A DNA stretch of 45,013 nucleotides from CAZLWA01 sp964563165 (GTDB lineage: Bacteria > CLD3 > SB21). This document shows positions 36,698-45,013 of the stretch, piece after piece. A program made the translations under genes and the position numbers. The stretch's first letter is position 1. Every line of letters begins with the position of its first letter. Location of the stretch: assembly GCA_964563165.1 (NCBI GenBank), contig CAZLWA010000023.1:1-45013 (forward strand). The letters run 5' to 3'. The notes under the pieces are model-generated. The model had not been told where the DNA came from. It worked only from the letters and a program-made list of their open reading frames with translations, and did not search any database.

Positions 36698-39600
36698 ATG
36701 AAAACGTTAAAACTGTTTTTAGCGGTGCTGTTCTTTTCCGGCAAACTCTTTTCTCAGGATGTTAACCAGGGCAATATCGAGTATAACAAAGGCAAAGACC
36801 TCTATGACAAGAAAGATTATTACGGCGCGGAACCGTATTTCAAAAAGGCCATTCAGATTTATAAGAATGTGGGCGAGCGTAAATACCAGCTGTATACGAT
36901 GGCGTATTTGTCCGAGACGTATTATTACAGCACCCGCTATGATGATGCTATCAATTTGGATTTTGAATGTCTGTCCTTAGCGACGGAATTAGGGGAAAAC
37001 AGCAGTATTGTTACAGCAAATAACCGGCTGGGAAGAAATTATTTTTCCAAAGGACAGTACAACCAGGCTCTCACTTATTTTCTCTCGCAATACAATCAAA
37101 ACAAAGGCACGAGCGACATTGAAGGGCGCAAAATCGATCTTCAATGTTTAATTGATACGTACAAAAACCTCAAAAACACCTCGTCCGCCAATAAATATCA
37201 GGCCGAATTAGATGCGCTTACGGGAAATTCATCGGGCCAGTCGTACGGTTCATCCGGCGGCAGCCAGGAAAGCGGCGCTTTCTCCGCCAATTTGGGCGCT
37301 ACCGTCTCGTATCAGCTGTCGGGCGATTACAATCGCGGCGGCGCGATGTCGCCGGATGGACAGAAATTCGCTATCGGCGGTGCGAGCGGAAATCTGAAAA
37401 TTTTCAATACCAGCGATGGAAGTCTGCTGAAGACCCTGACAGGCCACAGCAGTTATGTGAACGGATTGGCGTTCAGCGCGGATGGACAAAAATTAGCGAG
37501 CGTTTGCAGCGACAAGACATTGAAGATTTGGGATGTGAACGGCGGTTATGTTCTCAAGACCATGACGGGATTTACGACGGATGAAATTGCCGTAGCGTTC
37601 AGCCCCGACGGCCGGTACGTTGCCGCAGGCGGATTTGATAAATTGGTAAAAATATATGATGTACAAAGCGGGTCGTTAGTCAGAACGCTAAGTAATTTTA
37701 CGGGTGATATCTGGAGCCTGCAATTCAGCCCGGACGGGAGAAGTTTACTCAGCGGCGAAGGCAGTGGAAATATTATCGTTTGGAACACGTCGTCATGGAC
37801 GGAATCGAAGCGCGCCTTTCAGTCGGGATGGATCACGAGCATTCGTTTTACCTCCGACGGCCAGAAAGTGATCTCCACGAGCGAAGGTACGTCGGTTTAT
37901 GTCTGGAGTTTTCCGGGTATGAGCCAATTGCATTCTGTGAATCACAGCGGCAAGGCATGGATGTCGGCTGTCAGCCCGGATGACCGTTATGTCGTGAGTT
38001 CCGGAGCGGATAAAACGGTCAGGGTGTGGGATATTAATTCAGGTTCAAGCATCCAATTATTGGAAGGACATACGGCAACGGTCGGCGTCGTTCTATTCTC
38101 TTCGGACGGCCAGAAAATAGTTTCAGCGAGCGATGACAATACGATTCGCATTTGGAATGTGTCGGGGGTCGGCGGACAATCGGCAGGTTCCGGCGGGAGT
38201 AACTCGTATGCTTCCTACAGCGGAAGCAATCAGGGAGCTGATTTTTCGGCCGATCTGAGCAGAACCGTTTCATCTGAATTATCCGGCGATTGGACTCGCG
38301 CGGGCGCGATGGCTCCGGATGGACAGAAATTTGCAGTAGGTTCCGGTACGGGCACACTGAAAATCTTCAGTACGTATGACGGCAGCGTATTAAAAAGTCT
38401 GATCGGACATACGAGCTGGATGAACGGATTAGCGTTCAGTCCCGACGGACAAAAACTCGCGAGCGCAAGCAGCGATAAAAGCGTGCGCGTGTGGAGCGTG
38501 AGCGGCGGACATGCTCTGAATACGTTTACCGATTTCACGGATCACGTTCTGGTCGTAGCCTTCAGTCCGGACGGGAGGTATTTAGCCGCATCGGGATATG
38601 ATAAATATATCAAGATATATGACATGAACAGCGGCTCAGTGTACAAAACCATTTACGGGCACAACACCAGCGTGTGGAGCCTGCAATTTACGGCCGATGG
38701 AAGTAACTTATTAAGCGGGGACGCGGACGGAAAAATCAAATTATGGAATACGTCTGCCTGGAGCGAAGAGAAATCGGCATTCCATTCGGGAACCGTTACG
38801 AGCATCCAATTTACGTCCGACGGGCAAAAGTTTGTGACGACAAGTTCCGGCAACACCACGAAAATATGGAGCTTTCCCTCCATGGCCGAATTGAACTCGA
38901 TGAGCCACACGGATAAAGTCTGGATGGCATCGATTTCTCCCGACGATCGCTATGTGGCGACCGCCGGATCGGATAATGTCATTCGAGTCTGGGATTTGAA
39001 TTCAGGTTCCAGTGTAAAAACAATGTACGGACATTCGGCGCCGGTCGGCGTGATATTATTTTCTACCGACGGGCAGAAATTAGTTTCCGGCAGCGATGAC
39101 AATACGGTGAGACTCTGGACCGTTTCAGGTGTCGGAAGTAAATCGGCCGGCGGTTATAACAACAATAACTCGTATTCCGGCGGCTCGAAAACTTTAACGG
39201 TCGCCAAAGACGGCTCGGGCTCGTACAGCACCATTGCCAGCGCGCTTTCCGCGGCAACGGCCGGTGATATCATTCAGGTCAAGCGCGGAACTTACTATGA
39301 AAGCGCGATTTCAATAAGCGCATCGAATATCAAATTGATGGGCGATGGACCGGAAAAATCGATCATAGACGGCGGGGGCAATGCGAACATTTTGGACGTT
39401 AAAAATGCGAGCGGCGTGACGATCAGCGGATTTACATTCAAAAACTCAACCGGCACCGCGGGCACGATTCAATTCAATCAATCCAATGTGACGTTTACGA
39501 ATAACGTCGTGCGCGATAATTCGAATTACGGGATCTACATGTGGGGCAATTCACCGATCGTTTCGAATAATGTATTTTATAATAACTGTGCAGGCCAATA

Positions 39601-42600
39601 TGCGGAAGATGAAGACCCCATTGCGATGAACGGCGCCTCACCGGTTATTAAGAATAATATTTTTTACGCGAATAAAGGCGGCAGCGCGATTGATAACGAA
39701 AACAGCTCTTTTCCTACGATCACGTATAATATTATCTATTCCAGCGGACAAACGTTCAAGCGATGTTACGGCGGAACGGGTAATCTCACCGTAGACCCGC
39801 TTTTGAATACGACGGACTTTTCGGTACGGACGGGTTCTCCTGCCATCGGCCGCGGCGAGTCGGGGCTGAACATCGGTATTCTGAGCAAGGGAGCATTGTC
39901 CGTGAGCGGCGGCTCGGGAAAAGTGGACGCGAATCTTTCAAAAACGTTGTACGGGCATTCCGACAAAGTTCGCGCGATTGATTACAGTTCAGACGGAAAA
40001 TTTATTGCCAGCGGCGACGCGTCGGGTGCGGTAATATTATGGGATGCAGCGACCGGTACGAAATTACGTACGCTCAAGGGACATACAAGTTGGGTCAACG
40101 GCGTCGCCTTCAGTCCGGATGGCAGCATGGTTGCATCCGGCAGCAGTGATCATAATGTGATTGTCTGGGATGTCAGCAGCGGCCGGCAGGTGCGCGTGCT
40201 TACGGGCCACACGGATTTGATCGTTCCCGTGCGGTTCAGCCCGAACGGTCAGTTTGTTGCGAGCGGAAGTTTTGACAACACCGTAAAAATTTGGGATGCC
40301 CAATCGGGCGCGCTGATAAAGACGCTGACCGGCCACGGATCGAGCCTTTGGGGGATGGCATTCAGTAACGACGGTAATTTATTGGCATCGGGTGATACCG
40401 GCGGCGAAATATTCTTATGGAATACGACGACCTGGACGCAGGTTCGCAAAATGAAAAGCGCCGGCACCAGTAACTGGGTTGATGGATTAGTATTCACACA
40501 GGATAATAAATATTTATACGCCGGCGGTTATGACAACAATATCGCCGTTTGGGAAGTGGCAACCGGCTCTGCATTGAAAACGCTGTATGGGCACACCGAT
40601 CACGTATGGGGTGTTTCGATCAGCCCGGACGGAAAAGTTCTCGCGTCGGCGAGCGAAGATCGTACGGTGAAATTATGGGACGTCGGCACCGGTCAGCTGA
40701 TCAAAACGCTGAGCGACGCCAAAGAACCTGTGTTCAGCGCGGTCTTCAACCAGGACGGTTCTAAACTGGTTGCGTCCAGCGACGATAAGAATGTTTACAT
40801 GTGGTCCGTGAGCGGCATTGGCGGCGGAGAAAAACAGAGCATTAAACAGGCGGTGAAACTGCTTCCGCCGTATCTGACGGCAACGGCAAGTTTTTCATCA
40901 CAAGAATTGAAATCCGGACAGAGCGGAAAGATTACACTGACCGTGCGCAATACGGGCAAAGGGCCTGCGCTCGGCGTGAACGGCGTTTTTACGATCACCG
41001 AAGGTTCGCTCGGAATGTTCATCGGCAATCCTTCCTACTATATCGGAGACATTCAGCCGGGGGATGTAAAAACGATCACGACGAACGTGGATGCCGACCA
41101 GGACGTGATTTCGCAAAAGGTCAGCGTTAAGGTGGAAGCGACGGAACAAAACGGTTTCGGCGCCGATCCTATCATTCTGAATTTTTCGACCCGCGCGCAG
41201 GATCCGCCCCTGTTGTCAGTCAATAAGTACGTGTTACGCGACGACGGAAGCGGCCAGAGCCTGGGCAACGGTGACGGTATCATTCAGAAGAAAGAAACCG
41301 TTGAGTTAACCGTATTCATTTCTAATTCCGGACAGGGTGCAGCCAACAATGTTAAAATGACGTTGACTGCGACGGATCCCAATATCTTTATTTCGCAAGG
41401 TTCTGCGGACTTAGGCGCTATCAATCCCGGTGAGTCGAAAAAAGGCATTTTCGTTTTTGCGGTGAATTCCAATTACAACTCCACGAACGTAAATCTGCCC
41501 TTGTCTCTTGACCTTACGGAAAAACGCCCCAAGTTCAATAAGTCTGAAAATCTTGCGCTCACGCTCGGCACGGAATATAAGAAAGAAGTGGTCATCGATG
41601 CCGGTTCTACGGGTAAGGAAGACACCCGCTCCTCCCTGAGCACAGGTAATCTCAAAGACCGCGTGGACGAGGCGGTGAAGGAAATGAATATGACGATTAA
41701 TAAAATGGCGGGATCCATGGGTGATATTGAACTGCCTGCCCGTGAAAATGTCTACGCCGTGGTCATCGGGATCAGCGATTATAAGAACAAAGACGTACCG
41801 GCTTTGAGTTTTGCGGTCAATGACGCCTCCAGCATGTTTGCGTTACTTACAAATCCCGTGATCGGCGGCATCCCGAAATCGAACGTAAAATTTCTCGTGG
41901 GTAACGACGCCTCCCTGACGGAAATAAAGGTGGCCCTTGGCTGGCTGGTCAACCAGGGTATTGACGATGAAGAGGCAACGCTCATATTTTATTATTCCGG
42001 TCACGGAGCTCCCGAACAAGATGCGCAGGGTAATGTAAAAACGGCGTATCTCATTCCGTACGACGGCCAGCCTAAGTTTCTGGCCGAAACGGGCATCGGT
42101 ATTGATTACATTCAGCAGGAGCTTGGAAAAGTCAAATCAAAAAATGTTTTCGTCGCCATGGATGCGTGTTTTACCGGATCCGGGAGATCGTTTGTGAAGC
42201 AAGGGGCGCGCGGCATCAACCTGGTTCCCAAGGATATTATTAAGGACGTTGCACAAGGGCGCGCTTTTTTGACCGCTGCCGCGAACGATCAATCTGCGTT
42301 CGACTATCCGGATTACAAACACGGATTATTCACACAATTCGTTCTGGAGGCGCTCTCCGGCAAGGGTGACAGCGATCCGCAAACGGGCAACAACGACGGC
42401 TGGGTCACGACCGGCGAAATTTTCAGTTATGCGAAAGACCGGGTTTCGAAAACGGCGCGAAAGCTCGAAAACGTGAAACAGGAACCGCAAATGATCGGAA
42501 CGGGCGAAATTAAAGTTACCCGCACGTTCCAGAAACAAGGCGGAGCCCTGTCCCTCGAAGACAAGACTTTAAAAATAAAAAAGGCGTTCAATAACGGTGA

Positions 42601-42721
42601 AATCAATATGAATCAGTATGTCAAGGCTGTCGGCGAAATTAAGAGCGGCAAGGAAAGCCAGACGCTGAAAGATTTTATTTCAGGAAAAATTGATTCGAAA
42701 AAATTCAAAGAAAGATATTAG
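36698..42721 (+). CDS. Giant exported TPR/WD40/beta-helix protein with caspase-like (C14) protease domain
   Basis: The 2007-residue protein has a signal peptide (residues 1-20, ending LFSQ), TPR-type helices (about 25-175), a Gly/Ser linker, and WD40 propeller 1 (about 195-491), propeller 2 (about 525-811), a right-handed beta-helix (about 830-1078; SYSTIASALSAATAGDIIQV is its entry), WD40 propeller 3 (about 1079-1373), and two Ig-like CARDB/NEW3-type domains (about 1378-1620). A caspase-like domain follows (about 1682-1925) with catalytic His1769 in YYSGHGA and Cys1824 in AMDACFTGSG. A C-terminal tail (about 1950-2007) resembles SHOCT-type repeats. It would act outside the inner membrane as a scaffolded protease. 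Targets are unknown. A terminator follows. Confidence 0.92.
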   Translation: MKTLKLFLAVLFFSGKLFSQDVNQGNIEYNKGKDLYDKKDYYGAEPYFKKAIQIYKNVGERKYQLYTMAYLSETYYYSTRYDDAINLDFECLSLATELGENSSIVTANNRLGRNYFSKGQYNQALTYFLSQYNQNKGTSDIEGRKIDLQCLIDTYKNLKNTSSANKYQAELDALTGNSSGQSYGSSGGSQESGAFSANLGATVSYQLSGDYNRGGAMSPDGQKFAIGGASGNLKIFNTSDGSLLKTLTGHSSYVNGLAFSADGQKLASVCSDKTLKIWDVNGGYVLKTMTGFTTDEIAVAFSPDGRYVAAGGFDKLVKIYDVQSGSLVRTLSNFTGDIWSLQFSPDGRSLLSGEGSGNIIVWNTSSWTESKRAFQSGWITSIRFTSDGQKVISTSEGTSVYVWSFPGMSQLHSVNHSGKAWMSAVSPDDRYVVSSGADKTVRVWDINSGSSIQLLEGHTATVGVVLFSSDGQKIVSASDDNTIRIWNVSGVGGQSAGSGGSNSYASYSGSNQGADFSADLSRTVSSELSGDWTRAGAMAPDGQKFAVGSGTGTLKIFSTYDGSVLKSLIGHTSWMNGLAFSPDGQKLASASSDKSVRVWSVSGGHALNTFTDFTDHVLVVAFSPDGRYLAASGYDKYIKIYDMNSGSVYKTIYGHNTSVWSLQFTADGSNLLSGDADGKIKLWNTSAWSEEKSAFHSGTVTSIQFTSDGQKFVTTSSGNTTKIWSFPSMAELNSMSHTDKVWMASISPDDRYVATAGSDNVIRVWDLNSGSSVKTMYGHSAPVGVILFSTDGQKLVSGSDDNTVRLWTVSGVGSKSAGGYNNNNSYSGGSKTLTVAKDGSGSYSTIASALSAATAGDIIQVKRGTYYESAISISASNIKLMGDGPEKSIIDGGGNANILDVKNASGVTISGFTFKNSTGTAGTIQFNQSNVTFTNNVVRDNSNYGIYMWGNSPIVSNNVFYNNCAGQYAEDEDPIAMNGASPVIKNNIFYANKGGSAIDNENSSFPTITYNIIYSSGQTFKRCYGGTGNLTVDPLLNTTDFSVRTGSPAIGRGESGLNIGILSKGALSVSGGSGKVDANLSKTLYGHSDKVRAIDYSSDGKFIASGDASGAVILWDAATGTKLRTLKGHTSWVNGVAFSPDGSMVASGSSDHNVIVWDVSSGRQVRVLTGHTDLIVPVRFSPNGQFVASGSFDNTVKIWDAQSGALIKTLTGHGSSLWGMAFSNDGNLLASGDTGGEIFLWNTTTWTQVRKMKSAGTSNWVDGLVFTQDNKYLYAGGYDNNIAVWEVATGSALKTLYGHTDHVWGVSISPDGKVLASASEDRTVKLWDVGTGQLIKTLSDAKEPVFSAVFNQDGSKLVASSDDKNVYMWSVSGIGGGEKQSIKQAVKLLPPYLTATASFSSQELKSGQSGKITLTVRNTGKGPALGVNGVFTITEGSLGMFIGNPSYYIGDIQPGDVKTITTNVDADQDVISQKVSVKVEATEQNGFGADPIILNFSTRAQDPPLLSVNKYVLRDDGSGQSLGNGDGIIQKKETVELTVFISNSGQGAANNVKMTLTATDPNIFISQGSADLGAINPGESKKGIFVFAVNSNYNSTNVNLPLSLDLTEKRPKFNKSENLALTLGTEYKKEVVIDAGSTGKEDTRSSLSTGNLKDRVDEAVKEMNMTINKMAGSMGDIELPARENVYAVVIGISDYKNKDVPALSFAVNDASSMFALLTNPVIGGIPKSNVKFLVGNDASLTEIKVALGWLVNQGIDDEEATLIFYYSGHGAPEQDAQGNVKTAYLIPYDGQPKFLAETGIGIDYIQQELGKVKSKNVFVAMDACFTGSGRSFVKQGARGINLVPKDIIKDVAQGRAFLTAAANDQSAFDYPDYKHGLFTQFVLEALSGKGDSDPQTGNNDGWVTTGEIFSYAKDRVSKTARKLENVKQEPQMIGTGEIKVTRTFQKQGGALSLEDKTLKIKKAFNNGEINMNQYVKAVGEIKSGKESQTLKDFISGKIDSKKFKERY
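37322..39128 (+). repeat. Internal duplication of a seven-blade WD40 propeller
   Basis: Propeller 2 repeats propeller 1 with an offset of 963 bases (321 codons): SGDYNRGGAMSPDGQKFAIG at 37322 recurs as SGDWTRAGAMAPDGQKFAVG at 38285, and most blades align in order. The third propeller is more distant and more canonical. Confidence 0.85.
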
Positions 42722-42743
42722 CTGCCGGCATGCAGTATGAAGA

Positions 42744-42772
42744 AGGCGGTTCCCATGAGCCGCCTTTTTTAT
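42744..42772 (+). terminator. Intrinsic terminator after the caspase-like gene
   Basis: AGGCGG and CCGCCT arms enclose a loop of about ten bases and are followed by TTTTTTATT. It lies 23 bases after the stop. Confidence 0.9.
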
Positions 42773-42889
42773 TGGCTGAATTATTTTTGAATTTCACCTG
42801 TATTTTTGATACATTGACTGCGTTCTCCGGATGACCGGAACCCGGGCGAGTCTCAATCAGATCCAATTAAAAATAATTAAGAGAGTGTT

Positions 42890-45013
42890 ATGGACCATTT
42901 CTCATTTTCAAAGCGGACGTTACTGTGGACCGTTTGTTTCTTTTTGAACCTGTCTTTGGTTTCCTCCTGTACTTCGGTGAAACTTTCTTCGCCGAATGAA
43001 TCGGCCAAGGAATACTATCGCCGGGCCCATTCGCTGGAGAAACATCTGCAGTGGGGGAAAGCGGCCGATGCCTATAAACAGGCTCTGCGTGAAGACCGGT
43101 TTTTTTTCGAAGCTTACGTCGGATTGGGGCGCATTTACGAACAACAGGGTAAATTTCGAAGGGCATCGGATAATTATTCCCGCGCTCTGGCCATTGAGAA
43201 GACCGAGACTGCGCTGTACCTTCCTTACGGTAAAATGCTGTTCAACTTAGAGCGCTACGGAGAATCGTATGAGGCCCTCCAAAAATATCACGTTGCATTT
43301 CCCCGCGATCCCGACGGACTCGAGTGGCTGGCAGAATCCGCCCGCGCCGTGCACGATCCGTCGGCGGAAGGATACTATATTCAATTGACGGGGCTTGATT
43401 CAGCGGATGCCGGCGCTTGGCGATCGCTGGCGCATTTCTATTACGACGAAAAGCAATTTGCCAAAGCTATCCCGATATACGATAAAATATTCAAGTCGCA
43501 AGAATTCCGGGAGGCGCAGGCGTATTTTGAGTTCGGCGATTGTCTTTCAAGAATGAGACTGTGGGCCTCTGCCAAAACCCAACTGGAAAAGTCCGTACAG
43601 CTCAACAGCAAGACCAATCCGGCCAAAGATTATTTGGAGATCGTTAAGCAGATCGTGGAGAGTAAATTTAATGAGAGTGCATTTGAAAGTTATTTGGAAG
43701 CGAAGGATCAGCTCGACGTCATTGCATCCGCGATGAATAAACGCACCGCCTATGACGGGATTCTGAAAAATCTTAATCTCGCCGTTACGCTGGAGCCTGA
43801 ATTCACGCTGGCCTATCAGGAATTGGCCCATGTGAATTTTACACTGGGACATGAGGACGCCGCGCTGAAAGGTTATGAAAAACTCATTGCGTCTGGCAGA
43901 GCCGAAGCCTTTGATTATACCAACACGGCCTTTATTCACTTCCGGAAGGATGATCTGACGAAGGCGAAGGCGTATTATCAGGAGTCGCTGAGAAAGAATC
44001 CCCAGCAGCCGCGCGTGCAGAGCTATTTAAAAATCGTTGAAAAAATCATGGACGGAAGGATCAACAGGCAAGCGTACCGATTCTACGACGAGGGCGTGAA
44101 TGCCGTGTCCGCCGATTCATCCGAATTTTACTTACATAAAGCGATCGGCATGGATTCCGCCTACACCGAAGCGCATTTGCAGCTGGGTTTGACGCTCATG
44201 CGTCACGGCAAGCAGAAGCAGGCAGAATCCGCCTTTTTGAACGGCTTGAACTATGCTTCCGAGCCCGGGGTCCGGAGCCTTTTTCATTTCAATTTGGGAT
44301 TAACTTACTCGCAACTGGATCTGCACGATAAAGCCATTGCACAATTCCAAAAAACGCTCGCGCTGGATTCTTCAGACTCCGACGCGCTGAATAATCTGGC
44401 AAAGGTCTATGCCGATAAATCGGATCTCATGGATGCCGTAAGAACGTATGACAGGTTAGTTCAAAGCGATCCGGATTTTTTCCTGCCAAGCCTTGAAGAC
44501 TTGCAAAACCACGGCCTGGAGGGTGCGGCGACCGCGCTGGGCGACAAGCATTTCAGGTTTGACGATTCGCTCATCATCGGCCAAACGCATACGTATGTGC
44601 TGCAGGTAAAATCCAGGAAAGACGCGCTGGTGGGCGCCGATGCCAACGGGGACGATTCCAGGGAACTGACCCTCACCTTTCGTGAGCAGGTGCAGGATAT
44701 TACGGAATACGGCGTAACGGAGTTGGCATTGGATATTCTGTCGGTAGAAGGATATGCGCTGACCGCCAAAGAGAAAAGTTTTGTCGGACAGCGCTTCTAT
44801 CTTCGTATGTCGGATGTATTCGGACTCACCAACGTATATGGATTGATGGAAAGCGATCCGCATTCGCTCCCGCGCTTTGTCATTGCCGTGCTGGAAGATC
44901 TGCACGGTGCGTATTTGCGCAAAACCGTTACGGACGGTGAGATGTGGCGTTCCAATCAGTACGTCTTTAAGCTTGGCTCCGTTGAGTCCGTCACGGAACT
45001 TGAGGACGTCACC
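42890..45013 (+). CDS. TPR-repeat lipoprotein, cut by the window edge
   Basis: From ATG at 42890 (GAGAG site before it) the frame stays open for 708 codons to the last base, so the 3' end is missing. A lipoprotein signal ends in LVSSC (Cys27). About twelve or more TPR-type helix pairs follow: AADAYKQALREDRFFFEAYV, KFRRASDNYSRALAIEKTE, DAALKGYEKLI, KAKAYYQESLRKNPQQPRV, KAIAQFQKTLALDSSDSDAL, AVRTYDRLVQSDPDF. The last 180 residues or so change to a beta-rich domain (HTYVLQVKSRKDALVGADAN). It probably scaffolds a complex at the outer membrane and may belong with the caspase-like protein. Confidence 0.88.
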   Translation, partial: MDHFSFSKRTLLWTVCFFLNLSLVSSCTSVKLSSPNESAKEYYRRAHSLEKHLQWGKAADAYKQALREDRFFFEAYVGLGRIYEQQGKFRRASDNYSRALAIEKTETALYLPYGKMLFNLERYGESYEALQKYHVAFPRDPDGLEWLAESARAVHDPSAEGYYIQLTGLDSADAGAWRSLAHFYYDEKQFAKAIPIYDKIFKSQEFREAQAYFEFGDCLSRMRLWASAKTQLEKSVQLNSKTNPAKDYLEIVKQIVESKFNESAFESYLEAKDQLDVIASAMNKRTAYDGILKNLNLAVTLEPEFTLAYQELAHVNFTLGHEDAALKGYEKLIASGRAEAFDYTNTAFIHFRKDDLTKAKAYYQESLRKNPQQPRVQSYLKIVEKIMDGRINRQAYRFYDEGVNAVSADSSEFYLHKAIGMDSAYTEAHLQLGLTLMRHGKQKQAESAFLNGLNYASEPGVRSLFHFNLGLTYSQLDLHDKAIAQFQKTLALDSSDSDALNNLAKVYADKSDLMDAVRTYDRLVQSDPDFFLPSLEDLQNHGLEGAATALGDKHFRFDDSLIIGQTHTYVLQVKSRKDALVGADANGDDSRELTLTFREQVQDITEYGVTELALDILSVEGYALTAKEKSFVGQRFYLRMSDVFGLTNVYGLMESDPHSLPRFVIAVLEDLHGAYLRKTVTDGEMWRSNQYVFKLGSVESVTELEDVT

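Overview
The window looks like a chromosomal segment of a Gram-negative bacterium of the Bacteroidota/Chlorobiota (FCB) type or a related candidate phylum. The evidence is a TonB-dependent receptor, many lipoproteins with clear lipoboxes, a DUF3098 protein, menaquinone synthesis by the futalosine route, and a BtuG-like propeller beside a BtuB-like receptor. I cannot assign a genus from sequence alone.

Region 1 (1-13.7 kb) is accessory DNA. It starts with the 3' end of an Rhs-family polymorphic toxin gene and its candidate immunity gene. A displaced second Rhs tip follows, with a different toxin domain (Het-C/zinc phospholipase-like) and its own membrane immunity candidate. Next come a decayed gene, an AraC/glyoxalase/DUF6958 operon, an IS200/RAYT-type transposase between palindromic repeat arrays, an ArsM-like methyltransferase, a DUF4440-type lipoprotein gene framed by inverted repeats, and unrelated single genes (PQQ-propeller-like membrane protein, TfoX, NmrA, ureohydrolase). 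A dispersed intergenic repeat of about 130 bp occurs at least five times here. A tRNA-Glu gene with two tandem remnants of its own 3' half closes the region.

Region 2 (14-24 kb) is nutrient acquisition. A sigma70-like promoter, a cobalamin riboswitch and an intrinsic terminator precede an operon for vitamin B12 uptake and activation: BtuB-like receptor, DUF6580 membrane protein (candidate S-component), BtuG-like propeller lipoprotein, PduO-type adenosyltransferase and a Bfd-like Fe-S protein. Opposite to it lies feoAB for ferrous iron, with a perfect palindrome between promoter and start. An IscA/ErpA-type Fe-S carrier follows.

Region 3 (24-32 kb, all minus strand) is housekeeping: a cysteine-rich protein, an HMA lipoprotein, DUF3098, mqnD, mqnB, mqnE, prfA, a DUF1385 protein and rpmE. 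An 18-unit heptanucleotide repeat fills the ribosome-binding region of prfA.

Region 4 (32-45 kb, plus strand) runs from trxB and aroE through an AMMECR1 protein into an exported cluster: an AgmX/PglI-like protein, a 2007-residue exported protein with TPRs, three WD40 propellers, a beta-helix, Ig-like domains and a caspase-like protease, and a large TPR lipoprotein cut by the window edge. The giant caspase-like protein and the Rhs cassette array are the most unusual systems here.
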